DNA of 64,000 bases from Adiantum capillus-veneris (taxonomy: Eukaryota > Streptophyta > Polypodiopsida > Polypodiales > Pteridaceae): contig CM043952.1 in NCBI GenBank assembly GCA_014529385.2, positions 64,311,370 through 64,375,369 on the forward strand, written 5' to 3'. This document shows positions 23,701 to 35,700 of the stretch, in pieces; position 1 is the first letter of the stretch; each line of letters begins with the position of its first letter. Below the pieces are notes generated by a model that saw only the letters and a program-made list of their open reading frames with translations, ran no database searches and was not told where the DNA came from. Position numbers and translations under genes: made by a program.

Positions 23701-26700
23701 TCAACAAAAAAATCAGGGTTGTCCAAATAGCATTTGCCACATCATCAGTTAATTACGCCAAGTCTTTTTGTGGGTTCTGCTTCTAGTGCCTTGTGCCTCA
23801 TCGGACGGGGTCCCATAAGTTAGTGCAAACTTTATTATTTTGACCCCCACTGGGCGAGGATATGTAAGTCGGTGGGACTTCCTTATTCTTCTATTGCTTC
23901 TAGGGTTTAGGCCCCTTGGTCGGGATGTGCAGGTTGGCTTGGTTCTTCAGTGGTTTGACACGTCAGCAGTTTGTGACACCATGTCACAAGACGGGGGCAC
24001 CACGTGCCAATAGAAAAGAACAGACTGAACAGATTATAAGCACTTCAATAACAAGTGAATTGAAAGAGAGAGACGACGTGATACGGAGTGGCGGAATTCC
24101 ACCCCAGAGAGTATTGACCCCAAACCTTTGCTCCCCTTTCGGTACTTCTTTATATTGCATCCACACAGTACAAGCCGGTGCTTGACGCTCTGCACCTTCT
24201 CCTAGAAGAGTGCCAGAGAATGAGCGCTAGCCTCATATTGAAAGGCCCTTCGCCATTAAAAGCAGTTACAGTGAAAAGCTTCAAACTCAAAAGCAATTGG
24301 CCCAAAAGCTGGCTTTGAAAATCAGCCAGCGCAAATCACATAAATCCTTACAGGATGTCAGCGTGAAACGCGAAAATCCGTACGGTTCTACCACGTCAGC
24401 AGTCAGCAAAAAAGCAAAAAATCCGGGTTGTCCGTATAGCTGCTACGTCATCAGTTTCCGCGCAAGTCTGTGTGTGTGGGTTCGGCTTTATTTTATTCTC
24501 TTGTGTCACTTGAGCCCCATCGGACGGTGCTCATTAAGTTGGTAGGACTTCTTCTTCTTCATCTGCTTATTCTTAGGGTTTAGGCCCCTCACCCGGGATG
24601 TGCACAGTGGCTCTGTTCTTCAGTGGCTTGACACATCAGCAGTTTGTGACACCCTGCCTTCTTGAAAGAAAGTAATTGTCTGCGATTACAACATATCTGC
24701 AAAACAACTCTAGTTAGCTCAAAAATTTCCGAGGGTCATTCCGAGGGACAATCAATTTGCTCTTTTTGTTAAGGAATTGGCTTCTCCTTTCGTCCAGATC
24801 GGAACTCTTGATATTCCGATGTAGTAAAATTAGCCATCACATCGAGACCGCACTGATCTTCCACGACTGTCTTGATGCACTAAAATTACATACCCAGGCA
24901 ATCTCATCCAATTAGGATTATTCAGTGGTTGTCACATCACAATGCAACACGAATGCTCACATATGCATGTTACAAGACACAACGAACAACGTCGTTGAGC
25001 ACTCCCCTGAGACAAATGGTATGTAGTATGAAGCTACTCAACGACTACCTCGTCACTCCCCCGGCAAATAACGTAAAAAGGTCCAGGCCATGAGTTCATA
25101 GGACTGGTACAACCATACGCTCCCTAGACCGCATGTAAGGTGCAGCGGAATGAATGTTGAACTTTGCTTAAGATGAGTGCTCCGAAAGGGTTCCTTTTAT
25201 TTACGGAAGGGAGAGCCTTCTGTTCCTTTAGTGAGAGAGTGCAATGGACACAATCAAAGTGGTGAACATTGTGAATGAAGGTGCTAAGACTGAGAGATAT
25301 AGAGAGAAGAATACGACACCAGAACGAAGTTGTCAAACCCTCCTCCGAAGGCCCCACTCTCTATGGCGAGAGCGGTCTACTTATGATTGCACAAATCTCT
25401 ACAATGCTTGGACTTGCCGACGATGGCGACGACGACGAGACGGGCTGAAATCTGCAAATCTTTATCTGCTGAATTCTGACTCTATGTCGATGTCTACGGC
25501 GATGACGACGATGCAACGACAACGCGTTGAAAACGCAGATGCTGAAATCTGTGTTTTCCTGAATGTGCAAACTTCGCAGGATCTGACCGTGCGGCGAGGA
25601 GCTGCTGCGGGAAGGTGAGACCTGCGAGGTTCGGGGGTTCTACTGCGGGACCTGGCTGCTGAAAACTGAAAACGCTGAGTCTAGGGCTGATTCCGTCGTG
25701 AAGATCTGCAAAAATGTTGAGGTGTCTTGCAAATGCAAAAACGCTAGGGTTGAAAATGATCTTGCGGGGAAATCTGCTATTTGTTGTGGGAATCTGCTAA
25801 CGCTAGAGATGATTTGTTGTGTCTTGTGGTCGCCGAGGCTGATCTGCCATGCAAACATGCCAAGGCTGGTTTGTTGATGCAAAAACGCCAGTGTCTTTGC
25901 TGTGTTGCAAAAATGCTAGGCCTTGCTGGGGGGTCTTGCTGAGAAGGTGCCTGTTGAACCGAAGCTCTTGCTGCCTCTTCTGCCAGAAAGTGCTAGCGCT
26001 AGGTTTGCTTATATACAAACTTAGCAAAATTGCCCTACCTACTTTCCAACAAAAGTCACTTAAAAATAATAAGTGAAAAATGTCAAAAATAGAGAAAATA
26101 GGTTTATGCACTGTAACTTCATAAAGGTCTGCAACGCTTGCTTCTTTGGGCCGCGTCGGAAGTGACAAAGTCTTCTGTGGCTCCTTCAATTCTTCAACTT
26201 CGTCTAGAGTCATGCGTCTACCTTCTTCAATAATCTTCGAGGCTGAAAATTCCTGAAACCACTTTGAACACAAAACCATGAACATACCTATTTCATGTAA
26301 AGTGACTGGAAAAAATATTGTCTTCCTCAAAGACTGTGCATGCAATGCAGATGAACAAAGAGATGGAGTGCCAAACCGTTCACCACACACATGCAATCAA
26401 TGAGATCGAATTTTGTCGTGTTGATCTAAATCAATCGACTGTGGCAAAACACAATGGAAATGCCTAGGCTCGATGCTCAATCTTTCTTGTGCTTTTTCTA
26501 TGATTGTGTCGTGCCAAGGAAGAGACATTGAATGTGACCTCCTAGGATGCAAACATTTCATCTTTTCATGAGAAATCGACATAATCCGTGCTCATCCATG
26601 AGTGAATCGTGCTCAACGTACAATATGACATGCCTAGGAAAAGGGATCACATAAAATTCAGTAAACGATCACGAATGAAATACTCGAACAATGTGTGCTG

Positions 26701-29700
26701 ACTAATCATTTGAACACATAATACTTCCTGTGAGAGATCTTTGGACCTAGACTCGAGAGCCAAGATCGGTTGTTCGTGTTTTGATTGAATCTTCCTGTGG
26801 GGGTTCTGTGGACCTCGACTCGAGAGCCAAGATCGGTTCTTTGTGATTGATCGAATCTGCAATGAGGTTAGCTTCACTAGAGAAAGTATCAACTAACACA
26901 TCATCCTTGTGAACAATCACATCATCTTTATCTTGCAAATCATCATGCTTGTGAGAAATCACATCTTGATCATGCAAATCATCATGCTTATCACTATTAT
27001 CCAAATCATTATGCAAATCCTGTGTGTCATGCTTGGAAGAAGAAGAGACTAAGAGAGTCTCCTTTTCCCGAATCCCTTGCATCTGTGCCTGAACTTGAGA
27101 AAAGAGTCGCAACATCTCTTGCATTCTTGCTTTTTCTCGCGATCAAATTTTGCTTCTCTTTTGTTGCGCTCACGCGTTATGGTTGCCATTCTTTCTTGGT
27201 ACTTACGATCAATTTCAGCCATTCTTTTTGATGATCTTGCTTCGTGTTCCAACTTCCTATCCACCATCATCTTGTCGAAAGTTGCCATGGGATCTGGTGC
27301 AATCTTTGGCGTAGATGGGGAAGGATCGGAAAAACCTCCTGGTGAGGAAAACTCATCTTCGCCACTCCCATGCTCACCACCTCCAATCGAAGTATCCATT
27401 CCGCTTTGAGTGATGACCATCCACTAAAGTCTTGGGTTCTTGTGGGTTCTTGTGGTCTTGGGTTCTTAAGTTCACGAGGAACTTGGGTTCTTGTGGGTCT
27501 TGGGTTCTTGGGGTTCTTGAGGTTCTTTTTTCGCTTGCAATCTGTGTTAAAGAAGGATCTTCTCTTCACCCGATTTCTGCTCTTTTCCGCGGGCGCACCC
27601 CTTGGCAGCCTTGCGCTCACACCAAGGTTGCTTTTTCGCACCTCACGTCGATTGGCCGACCGCTAAGTGCACGGTCCGCTCTCAATGAGTGAAAAGGGAG
27701 GTTGGACAGGCCCTTCTTTCTTGGGTTCCCTGTCACTCTTCAAAAACATGATTAGGAATCGACACGTCCAAGAGGGCCTGGGTTACATGCGACCGCAACA
27801 AGCAAAAAAAATTGTGGTTCTTGTGGTTCTTTCCTTGAGTGATATAGAACACTGCCAAAGCTCTGATACCAATGTAAGGTGCAGTGGAATGAATGTTGAA
27901 CTTTGCTCAAGATGAGTGCTCCGAACTGTGCTCAAGTGTTCCTTTTACTTACGGAAGGGAGAGCCTTCCGTTCCTTTAGTGAGAGTGCAATGGACACAAA
28001 CAAAGTGGTGAACACTGCGAATGAAGGTGCTAAGATTGAGAGATAGAGAGAGAAGAATACGACACCAGAACGAAGTTGTCAAATCCTCCTCCGAAGGCCC
28101 CACTCTCTATGGCGAGAGCGGTCTACTTATGATTGCACAAATCTCTCAATGCTTGGACTTGCCGACGATGTCGACGATGACGAGATGGGCTGAAATCTGC
28201 AAATCTTTATCTGCTGAATTCTCACTCTATGTCAATGACGACGGCGATGGCGAGAATGCAACCACGACGCGCTGAAAAGGCAGATGCTGAAATCCGGGCT
28301 GAATCTACAAACTTCGTGGGATCTGACCGTGCGGCGAGGAACTGCTGCAGGAAGGTGAGATCTGCGAGGTTCGGGGATTCTACTGCGGGATCTAATTGCT
28401 GAAAACTGAAAACGCTGAGTCTAGGGCTGATTCCGTCGTGAAGATCTGCAAAAACGTTGAGGTGTCTTGCAGATGCAAAAATGCTAGGGCTGAAAATGAT
28501 CTTGCGGGGAAATCTACTATTTGTTGTGGGAATCTGCTAACGCTAGAGATGATCTGTTGTGTCTTGTGGTCGCCGAGGCTGATCTGCCATGCAAAAGCGC
28601 CAAGGCTGGTCTGTTGATGCAAAAACGCCAGTGTCTCTGCTGTGTTGCAAAAACGCTAGGCCTTGCTGGGGGGTCCTGCTGAGAAGGTGCCTGTTGAACC
28701 GAAGCTCCTGCTGCCTGTTTGCTTATATACAAACTTAGCAAAATTGCCCTACCTACTTTCCAACAAAAGTCACTTAAAAAATAATAAGTGAAAAATGTCA
28801 AAAATAGGAAAAATAGGTTTATGCACTGTAAAAATGCTACTGATGGTTTCTGACTGGAATCTGATGGTCATGCTACGTGCAACCGGAGGATATGCATCTA
28901 TTCTAAGTGTCTAAACATGCACGGTCTGGGAACGGACTCACAAAAGTGCCAGATCACTTCCTATTCTAGACTGACTTGACTGAATTGAACCTTGGTCATG
29001 TTGTAGCTTGTCCACGGACACTTAGGGTTGGATGTGTCACGTGACACGGCAGTCTGCGTCGCTTGGAGGTTCAAGCATACGCTCCCTAGACCGCAGTCTA
29101 CGTCGCTTGGAGGTCCAGTAGCCTCTAGTTTGCTCTGTCTTCTCTTTTGTAGGACCGGTATGCTTTTAGAAAAGCACACGCCTAATGCTCTGATACCACT
29201 GTCACAAGACGGAGGCACCACATGCCAATAGAAAAGAACAGACTGAACAAACTTTTAGCACTTCAATAACAACTGAACTGAAAGAGAGAGAGACGACAGG
29301 CGACACGGAGTGGCGGAATCTCACCCCAAAGAGTATTGGCCCCAGACCTTCGCGCCCCTTTCGGTTTTTTTTTTATATTGCATCAACATAGTACAAGCCG
29401 GTACTCCACGCTCTGTACCTTCTCCCAGAAGAGTGCCAGAGAATGAGCCCTAGCCTCATCTTAAAAGGCTCTTGGCCATTAAAAGAAGATCTCGAGGGGC
29501 CTAAACCCTATGAATAAGCAAACGAAGAAGAAGAAGTTCCTACCAACTTATGAGGCCCCGTCCGATGGGGCCCAAGTGACACAAGAGAATAAAATAAAGC
29601 AGGATCCACACACACTCACAAAGATTTGCGTAAAAACTGATGATGTGGGAGCTGTACGGACAACCCGGATTTTGCGATGACTGATGACGTGGCAAGCTGT

Positions 29701-32700
29701 ATGGATTTTCGCGTTTCACGTTGACAGCCTGTATGAATTTCTGTGATTTGCGTTGGCTGATTTCCAGCGCCAGCTTTTTGGACCAGTTGCTTTTGAGTTT
29801 AAAGATATTCATGTATCTGCTTTCTATGGCCGAGGGCCTTTAAATATGAGGCTAGGGCTCATTCTCCGGCACACTTTAGTGAGAAGGTGCAGAACGCGAG
29901 TACTGACATTGTACTGAGTTCAAGTAATATAAAGAAATACTGAAAGGGGTGCCAAGGTTTGGGGCCAATACTCTCTGGATTGGAATTCCGCCACTCCGTG
30001 TTGCGTGTGCTCTCTCTCTTTCAATTTAGTTGTTATTGAAGTGCTAAAATTCTGTTCAGTCTGTTCTTTTCTATTGGCACGCGATGCCTGTCTTGTGACA
30101 GTGGCATTAGAGCGTCAGGTGTGTGCTTTTACGAAAGGATACCGGTCCTACAAAAGAGCAGACAGAGCACATTAGAGTCTAATGGAATTTTATTTGAAGT
30201 ATCTTCGGGCTCGACCCCAGACTTATTAGCCACTCCCACCCTTACTTCATCGTGCATCGGGCACGCTCCAGTCTTCATCACTTTGTTTTATAGGGCATAA
30301 AGCCATAAAGAACCCAAGACATGGCATTCATGGATTCAACAGAATATTTGAAGTTTCTTCTCGACGAGCTTCATGACATTCTTTCGCGGCATCCTCAATA
30401 GAACCTTCCGATGCTGCAAAGTTTTCAACAATTTTTGAATTACATGTTACCCCCTCTGATGAGTCAGGTGGTACCTCCTCCTCCGGCACCAGAAAGTACG
30501 AGGGCTTCCAACCGGCAACCTTCCCAGCCGTCTGTGCTGATCGGCCGAGTCTTCAGGAATATGGTGCAGCCATTTGACCCTGATCGAGTGCAACCGCCTT
30601 TGCCACCGCCGTTGCCCCCACCTCCCCCACCACCACCGCTACCAGGCTACAATGGTTGGATCCCATATGGATACCCTTATTATCCGTACTTGGGATACGT
30701 GCCTAACCAACCCAAAGATTGCAAGGATGGTGGCACGACAGTCAAATTTTTCACTCTTTCCGGGGTGAAAGATCGAAAGAAAGCATTGCAGTTCCTACAG
30801 CAATTCGACAACATCTATGCTTTGGGAAACTATACAGAAGACTCCAAAATTTCTCGAGCAGCGGGATTTCTTAAAGATAATGCTATGCAATGGTGAAGCT
30901 CAATCGCGACACAACCGCATGCTCCAAGGACCTGGCAAGCTTTCAAGACAGTTTTTGCACGTAGTTACATGACTTCTATGTTCGAAGTCCAGATTAGGTC
31001 AGAATGAGGTAACTTGAAAGTGCTTGTCATAGAGACCATAGAGGACTATAACCAAAGGTTTCTCGACGTCTACCTTCCGATGTCCTTTTAAGTTCATTCC
31101 CTTGGAGGACCAGTGGGAGCGCTATACCATTGGATTACCATCACCATTGCAGGAATATTGTTTGTCCAAGCAAGTTTCAACCATGCAAGAGCTTATAGAC
31201 CATGCCACGGTCGGCTACAAAATGATGAAAGGAAAGTTGGAGTTTACCACGGAAGCAACTCTGGCCACTAACTAGAACTCCCGGCAACAACGAACAAATT
31301 CTCGAGAATCTCATGAAAACCAGCCTCAACGGCCTCGTCTGGCACACCGTCAACGAGACGCCTTGTTACAAGAAGGCCGATGCTTCGAATGTTTCCAAAC
31401 AGGGCATGTTGGGTTAAAGGCCTAAATAACCCCTTTTTGTACATTTTTATACTTTGTCCAGGTTCAATATGAACTTGGACACATTTTTTAAAGGCCTAAA
31501 TAACCCCTTTTTGTACATTTTTATACTTTGTCCAGGTTCAATATGAACTTGGACACATTTTTTAAAGGTCACTTATAATAAAAGTGGGAAAACCCAAAAC
31601 TCACTTATTGAGTTTTCCCCAAAAACGTGAGCTCTCTCTCTCTCCCTCTTCTTCTGCTAGCGCTTCCTCTCCTGCTGCTCTTCGCCTCCCCTCTCTGCAC
31701 ACACACTGCACTTCCTCGCGTGCTCTTTCACTTGCACACACCGCCACGCGCTCATCAACTAGTATCAAAGCCCATTTAGGGTTTGGCCCAAAACCTGCAA
31801 ATGCTGATTTTCAGCCAAGAGGATCAACTTTGACGCGAAGAGTTGCTGTTTCATCGCCAAGGGATCGTCCCCGGACACTAGAGAGCTCCCGGCAACCCAA
31901 ATTGACCTAAAACAAGCTGAAATTAGGTCAAAAACAGGAAATTACAGGTTATGACAACGAAAATACAGGTTTTGCAAATGATGTATTAAGGTGTGGGAAT
32001 ACTTTTGCTAAGTCCCCGCTACCCGGAAACCTTGAAATTGCTGAAAAACAAGCTCTAAAACAAGTGTTTTAAGCAAATTTCAAATTTACGCAGGTTTTTG
32101 CAAGTGTTTTTATGGTGCGATTACATTGGGGAAAGTGCAAATTGATGCAATCTACGCACGTTTGACAAATTTTGTCTATGTATGACTATTTGTGGCTCAA
32201 TTTCATGCAATTTTGATGCTACAAATTGGGGTTTTTGTGCTCACATGCTTCTAAAGGCTGTGTTTTAGCCTTATGTATGTCCTGTGAGGGTAAAAACAAT
32301 CAAAATTGTTGTTTTTGGGCACAAATTAGCTCGCTCAAATTTTCTGCGCAAAAAATTCAGAACTCAATTTTTGTGCCTAAACTGACCCGTTTTGCCTCGA
32401 ATTGCTCCTGTGACTATTTGGAGTTGTTGTACACACTCCTGTGAGGCTGTACTTCGTTTTTGGTGCGTTTTGCCCAAAATTTCAGCAAGTTAGCTCTCCT
32501 TTTGTGCAACTATGGCGTCATCCTCCTCGGACGTGAAGAATCTCTTTGAGATCCGGCGCTTCGAAGGTACAGGTTTTGACCTATGGAAGGACAGAATTCA
32601 AGGAATTCTCTTCCTTAAAGACTGTGATAGGGCATTAGAGGAACACAAGCCAGAGGACATGTCTGATGATGCATGGGCCACTTTGAACAAGAAGGTCATT

Positions 32701-35700
32701 ACTTACATAAAGATGGCCGTTTCTGACGAGATCTTGGTAGATCTCAAAGGTCTTATGACTGCTTTTAGTTTGTGGGCAAAGTTGAAGGCAACGTATGAAA
32801 ATACAACGCCGGTCAATCAAGTGCATTTGATGCGAAAACTTGTTGGCATACAATTGGATGAGTCAAAGAGCGCTGCAGAGCACTTGTCGTCGTTTACAGG
32901 TACTTTGTTGCAGTTGCAGGATTCAAGCATGCCTCCCTTTGATGATAAGCTGAAAGCTATCTCGTTGCTTATGACCCTACTTGATTCTTGGGAGACATTG
33001 GTGGTTTCATTGTCTAATAGCCCCAATCTGACCTTTGATGGTGTTAGGGGTTCTATTCTCAATGAGGAAATCAGGAGGAAAGCAGTTGGAGAGGGAGGCA
33101 GCTTAGCCAACATCGTTAGAGGCAGGACAGAGAAGAAGAATAACTATGCACAGAGGAGTAAGAGTAAGAGCAAGGAAAGGGGAAATGCCAGCAAAGGCAA
33201 GGGTGATGTGACATGCTATCAATGTGGTAGGAAAGGTCACAAGAAGCCCGATTGCAGGTATTATAAAGCAGAGTTAGAAAGAAAGAAGAATGGCGGAGAC
33301 AAAAAGAAAGAGAAGAAAGAAGTCAAGACAGATGCACAGGACAACTCTAAGGACAAGGAGAAGGCCAATGTGGTCTCTAGTGTTGTTGTTGAGGAGTTGT
33401 CATATGTAGAGGACATCCTATGTGCTACTTTGTCAGCTGATGATGCTCATGAGTTTGATGCCTCTCTCTATGTTCATACACAGGACATGCAGATCACTAA
33501 GAGTGATCTTATTGATGCGTTGTTAACTGTGAATGATGCATTGTCCCAGACTTGGATTTTTGATTCCGGTGTTTCATTTCATGTGACTCCTATCAAGGAG
33601 TGTTTCTCTACTTTTGATGCGGGCAAGCGTGGCCATGTATACCTTGGAAACAATCATGCATGTTCCATTGAGGGTATTGGCACTGTGCATCTCTCCATAG
33701 ATGGCACAAATGAGCTTGTCTTGCATGATGTTCGATATGTGCCGGGAATCAAGAAGAGTCTGCTTTCTGTTGGTCAGATGGATATGCATGGTTACAACAT
33801 CTTGTTTGAGAGAGGGTCATGGAAAATGCCTAAAGGCTCAAGGCTGATTGTAAAGGGCACAAAGAAAGGGATACTTTACTGCATGCATGGAAAGGCCGTG
33901 TTGGACAAGTTTATTGCATTGGCTGAAATTAACTCTCACATGGAGTTGTGGCACAAGAGGCTTGGCCATATGAGCCAAAAGGGCCTTTCTAAGCTTTGTA
34001 CTTTGAACAAGCTTGATGCTAAAGGCACAAAGCTTGACTTTTGTAATGAATGTCAATATGGCAAGCAAGTAAAGCGTTCTTATTACTCTGGTGTCTCTCG
34101 TAAATCTTGTGTGCTTGATCTTGTACATTCCGATGTATGTAGCATGCCTACTAAGTCTATGGGTGGTGCATATTATTTTGTCTCCTTTGTTGATGATCAT
34201 TCTAGGAAAATTTGGGTTTATTTGCTTAAGTCTAAGGATGAAGCCTTTGCTGCGTTTAAGAGATTTCATGCATTTGTGACCACCCAAATTGGTAAAAAGC
34301 TAAAATGCTTGCGTACAGACAATGGGGGGGAGTACACAAGTGCTGAATTTAACAAGTTTTGTGAAAATTTGGACATTAAGAGGGAGCTTACTATGCCATA
34401 CAGCCCCTCTTCTAATGGTGTGGCTAAAAGATTCAATAGGACACTTTGTGAGAGGGTGAGATGCATGCTGTCCACAGCTAATCTCTCTCATGGATTTTGG
34501 GGAGAAGCTTTGAAAACTGCAGTGCATATATGCAATCGATCCCCTCACATGTCTTTGAAAGGTGACATCCCTGAAGAGGTTTGGTCTGGCAAGCCTGCTT
34601 CATATGATCACTTACGCATTTTTGGTTGCGAAGCTTTTGTGCATGTTAGACCTGAGTTGAGGAGTAAACTAGATGCAAAGTCCATTAAAGGCCTCTTCAT
34701 GGGATATGGTGAAGAAGGCGAAATGGGTTACAGGTTTTGGTTACCTCAGTTCAAAAGGGTTGTACGCAGTCGGAATGTTGTTTTTAATGAGGCAAGGTTG
34801 CTTCAAAACAATTGTGCCTCAAAGCATGACCATAAAAGGGTGAAATTTCAGCATGACCAGCCACTTGTTAGGCCTATTTTTGACCCTCAGGATGCACCAC
34901 AAATGGCTGAAAATGTAGATGATCCAGTGGTGTTTGAGCCAGATGATGTTGGACAGCAAATTGAGGCTCCTGAAGGGCATTTGCAGCCAAGAAACAATGC
35001 TGAAAATGGTGCTGAAAATGATGTACAGCAGCCCATTGTTGATGATTTTGTAGTGCCACCTGATTTAAACCCATTGCCGGATAATGTGGATCACTGGGTG
35101 AGGCGGTCTACTCGTCAAAGACGGCCTGTGAGTCGATATGACCCTCTTTGCATTACATTATGTTGACAGATGAGGGAGAGCCTCTTACGTATAAAGAGGC
35201 AAAGATATGTGAGCACAGCGACAAGTGGGAGCTTGCTATGCAGGAAGAGATTAAAGCTTTGCATGCTAATCATACTTGGGATTTGGTTGAATTGCCCAAA
35301 GGAAGGAAGGCTATTCCTAATAAATGGGTGTATAAAATCAAGACTGTTGATGCAAAACCCAAGTATAAGGCAAGGCTTGTGGCAAAGGGATATGTTCAAA
35401 CCAAGGGCATAGAATTTCAGGAAGTGTTCTCTCCTGTTGTGAAGATGACCACTTTGCGTGTATTGTTTGCCATTGTGGCTGCTCTTGATTTGGAAATGGA
35501 CCAAATGGATGTACACACCGCTTTCTTGCATGGTGATGTGGAAGAAGAGCTTTACATGAAGCAACCCGAGGGTTTTGTTATCCCTGGCAAGGAACATTTG
35601 GTATGTATGCTCAATAGAAGCTTGTATGGGCTGAAACAATCATATAGACAGTGGTACAAGAAGTTTGATGGCTTCATGCTTAAACATGGTTACAAAAGAA

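Larger units (their letters stand above)
25134..29046 (-). mobile_element. Non-autonomous LTR retrotransposon B#2 (deleted)
   Basis: Second B copy, minus strand, inserted in the C element with a 5-bp duplication CCGCA (25129-25133) versus CGGCA (29047-29051), one mismatch. The 5' LTR is 27873-29046 with primer site complement gctctgatacca at 27860-27871. The 3' LTR is 25134-26115; it lacks its first couple of hundred bases, fused directly to internal sequence at about 26115 (ctgtaa|cttcataaag). The internal region keeps the coiled-coil gag start and the unknown ORF but lacks capsid, zinc knuckle and protease. Confidence 0.85.
23982..29488 (-). mobile_element. Family C element (minus), gutted and split by B#2
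   Basis: The 3' LTR is at 23982-24651 and is followed by the purine tract complement (ccttcttgaaag). Only about 480 bp of internal sequence remain at 24652-25133 and 150 bp at 29052-29199. The primer site complement gctctgataccac is at 29187-29199, then the 5' LTR starts TGTCACAAGACGG at 29200 and is cut off near 29488. B#2 occupies 25134-29046. No C gag or protease remains here. Confidence 0.7.
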
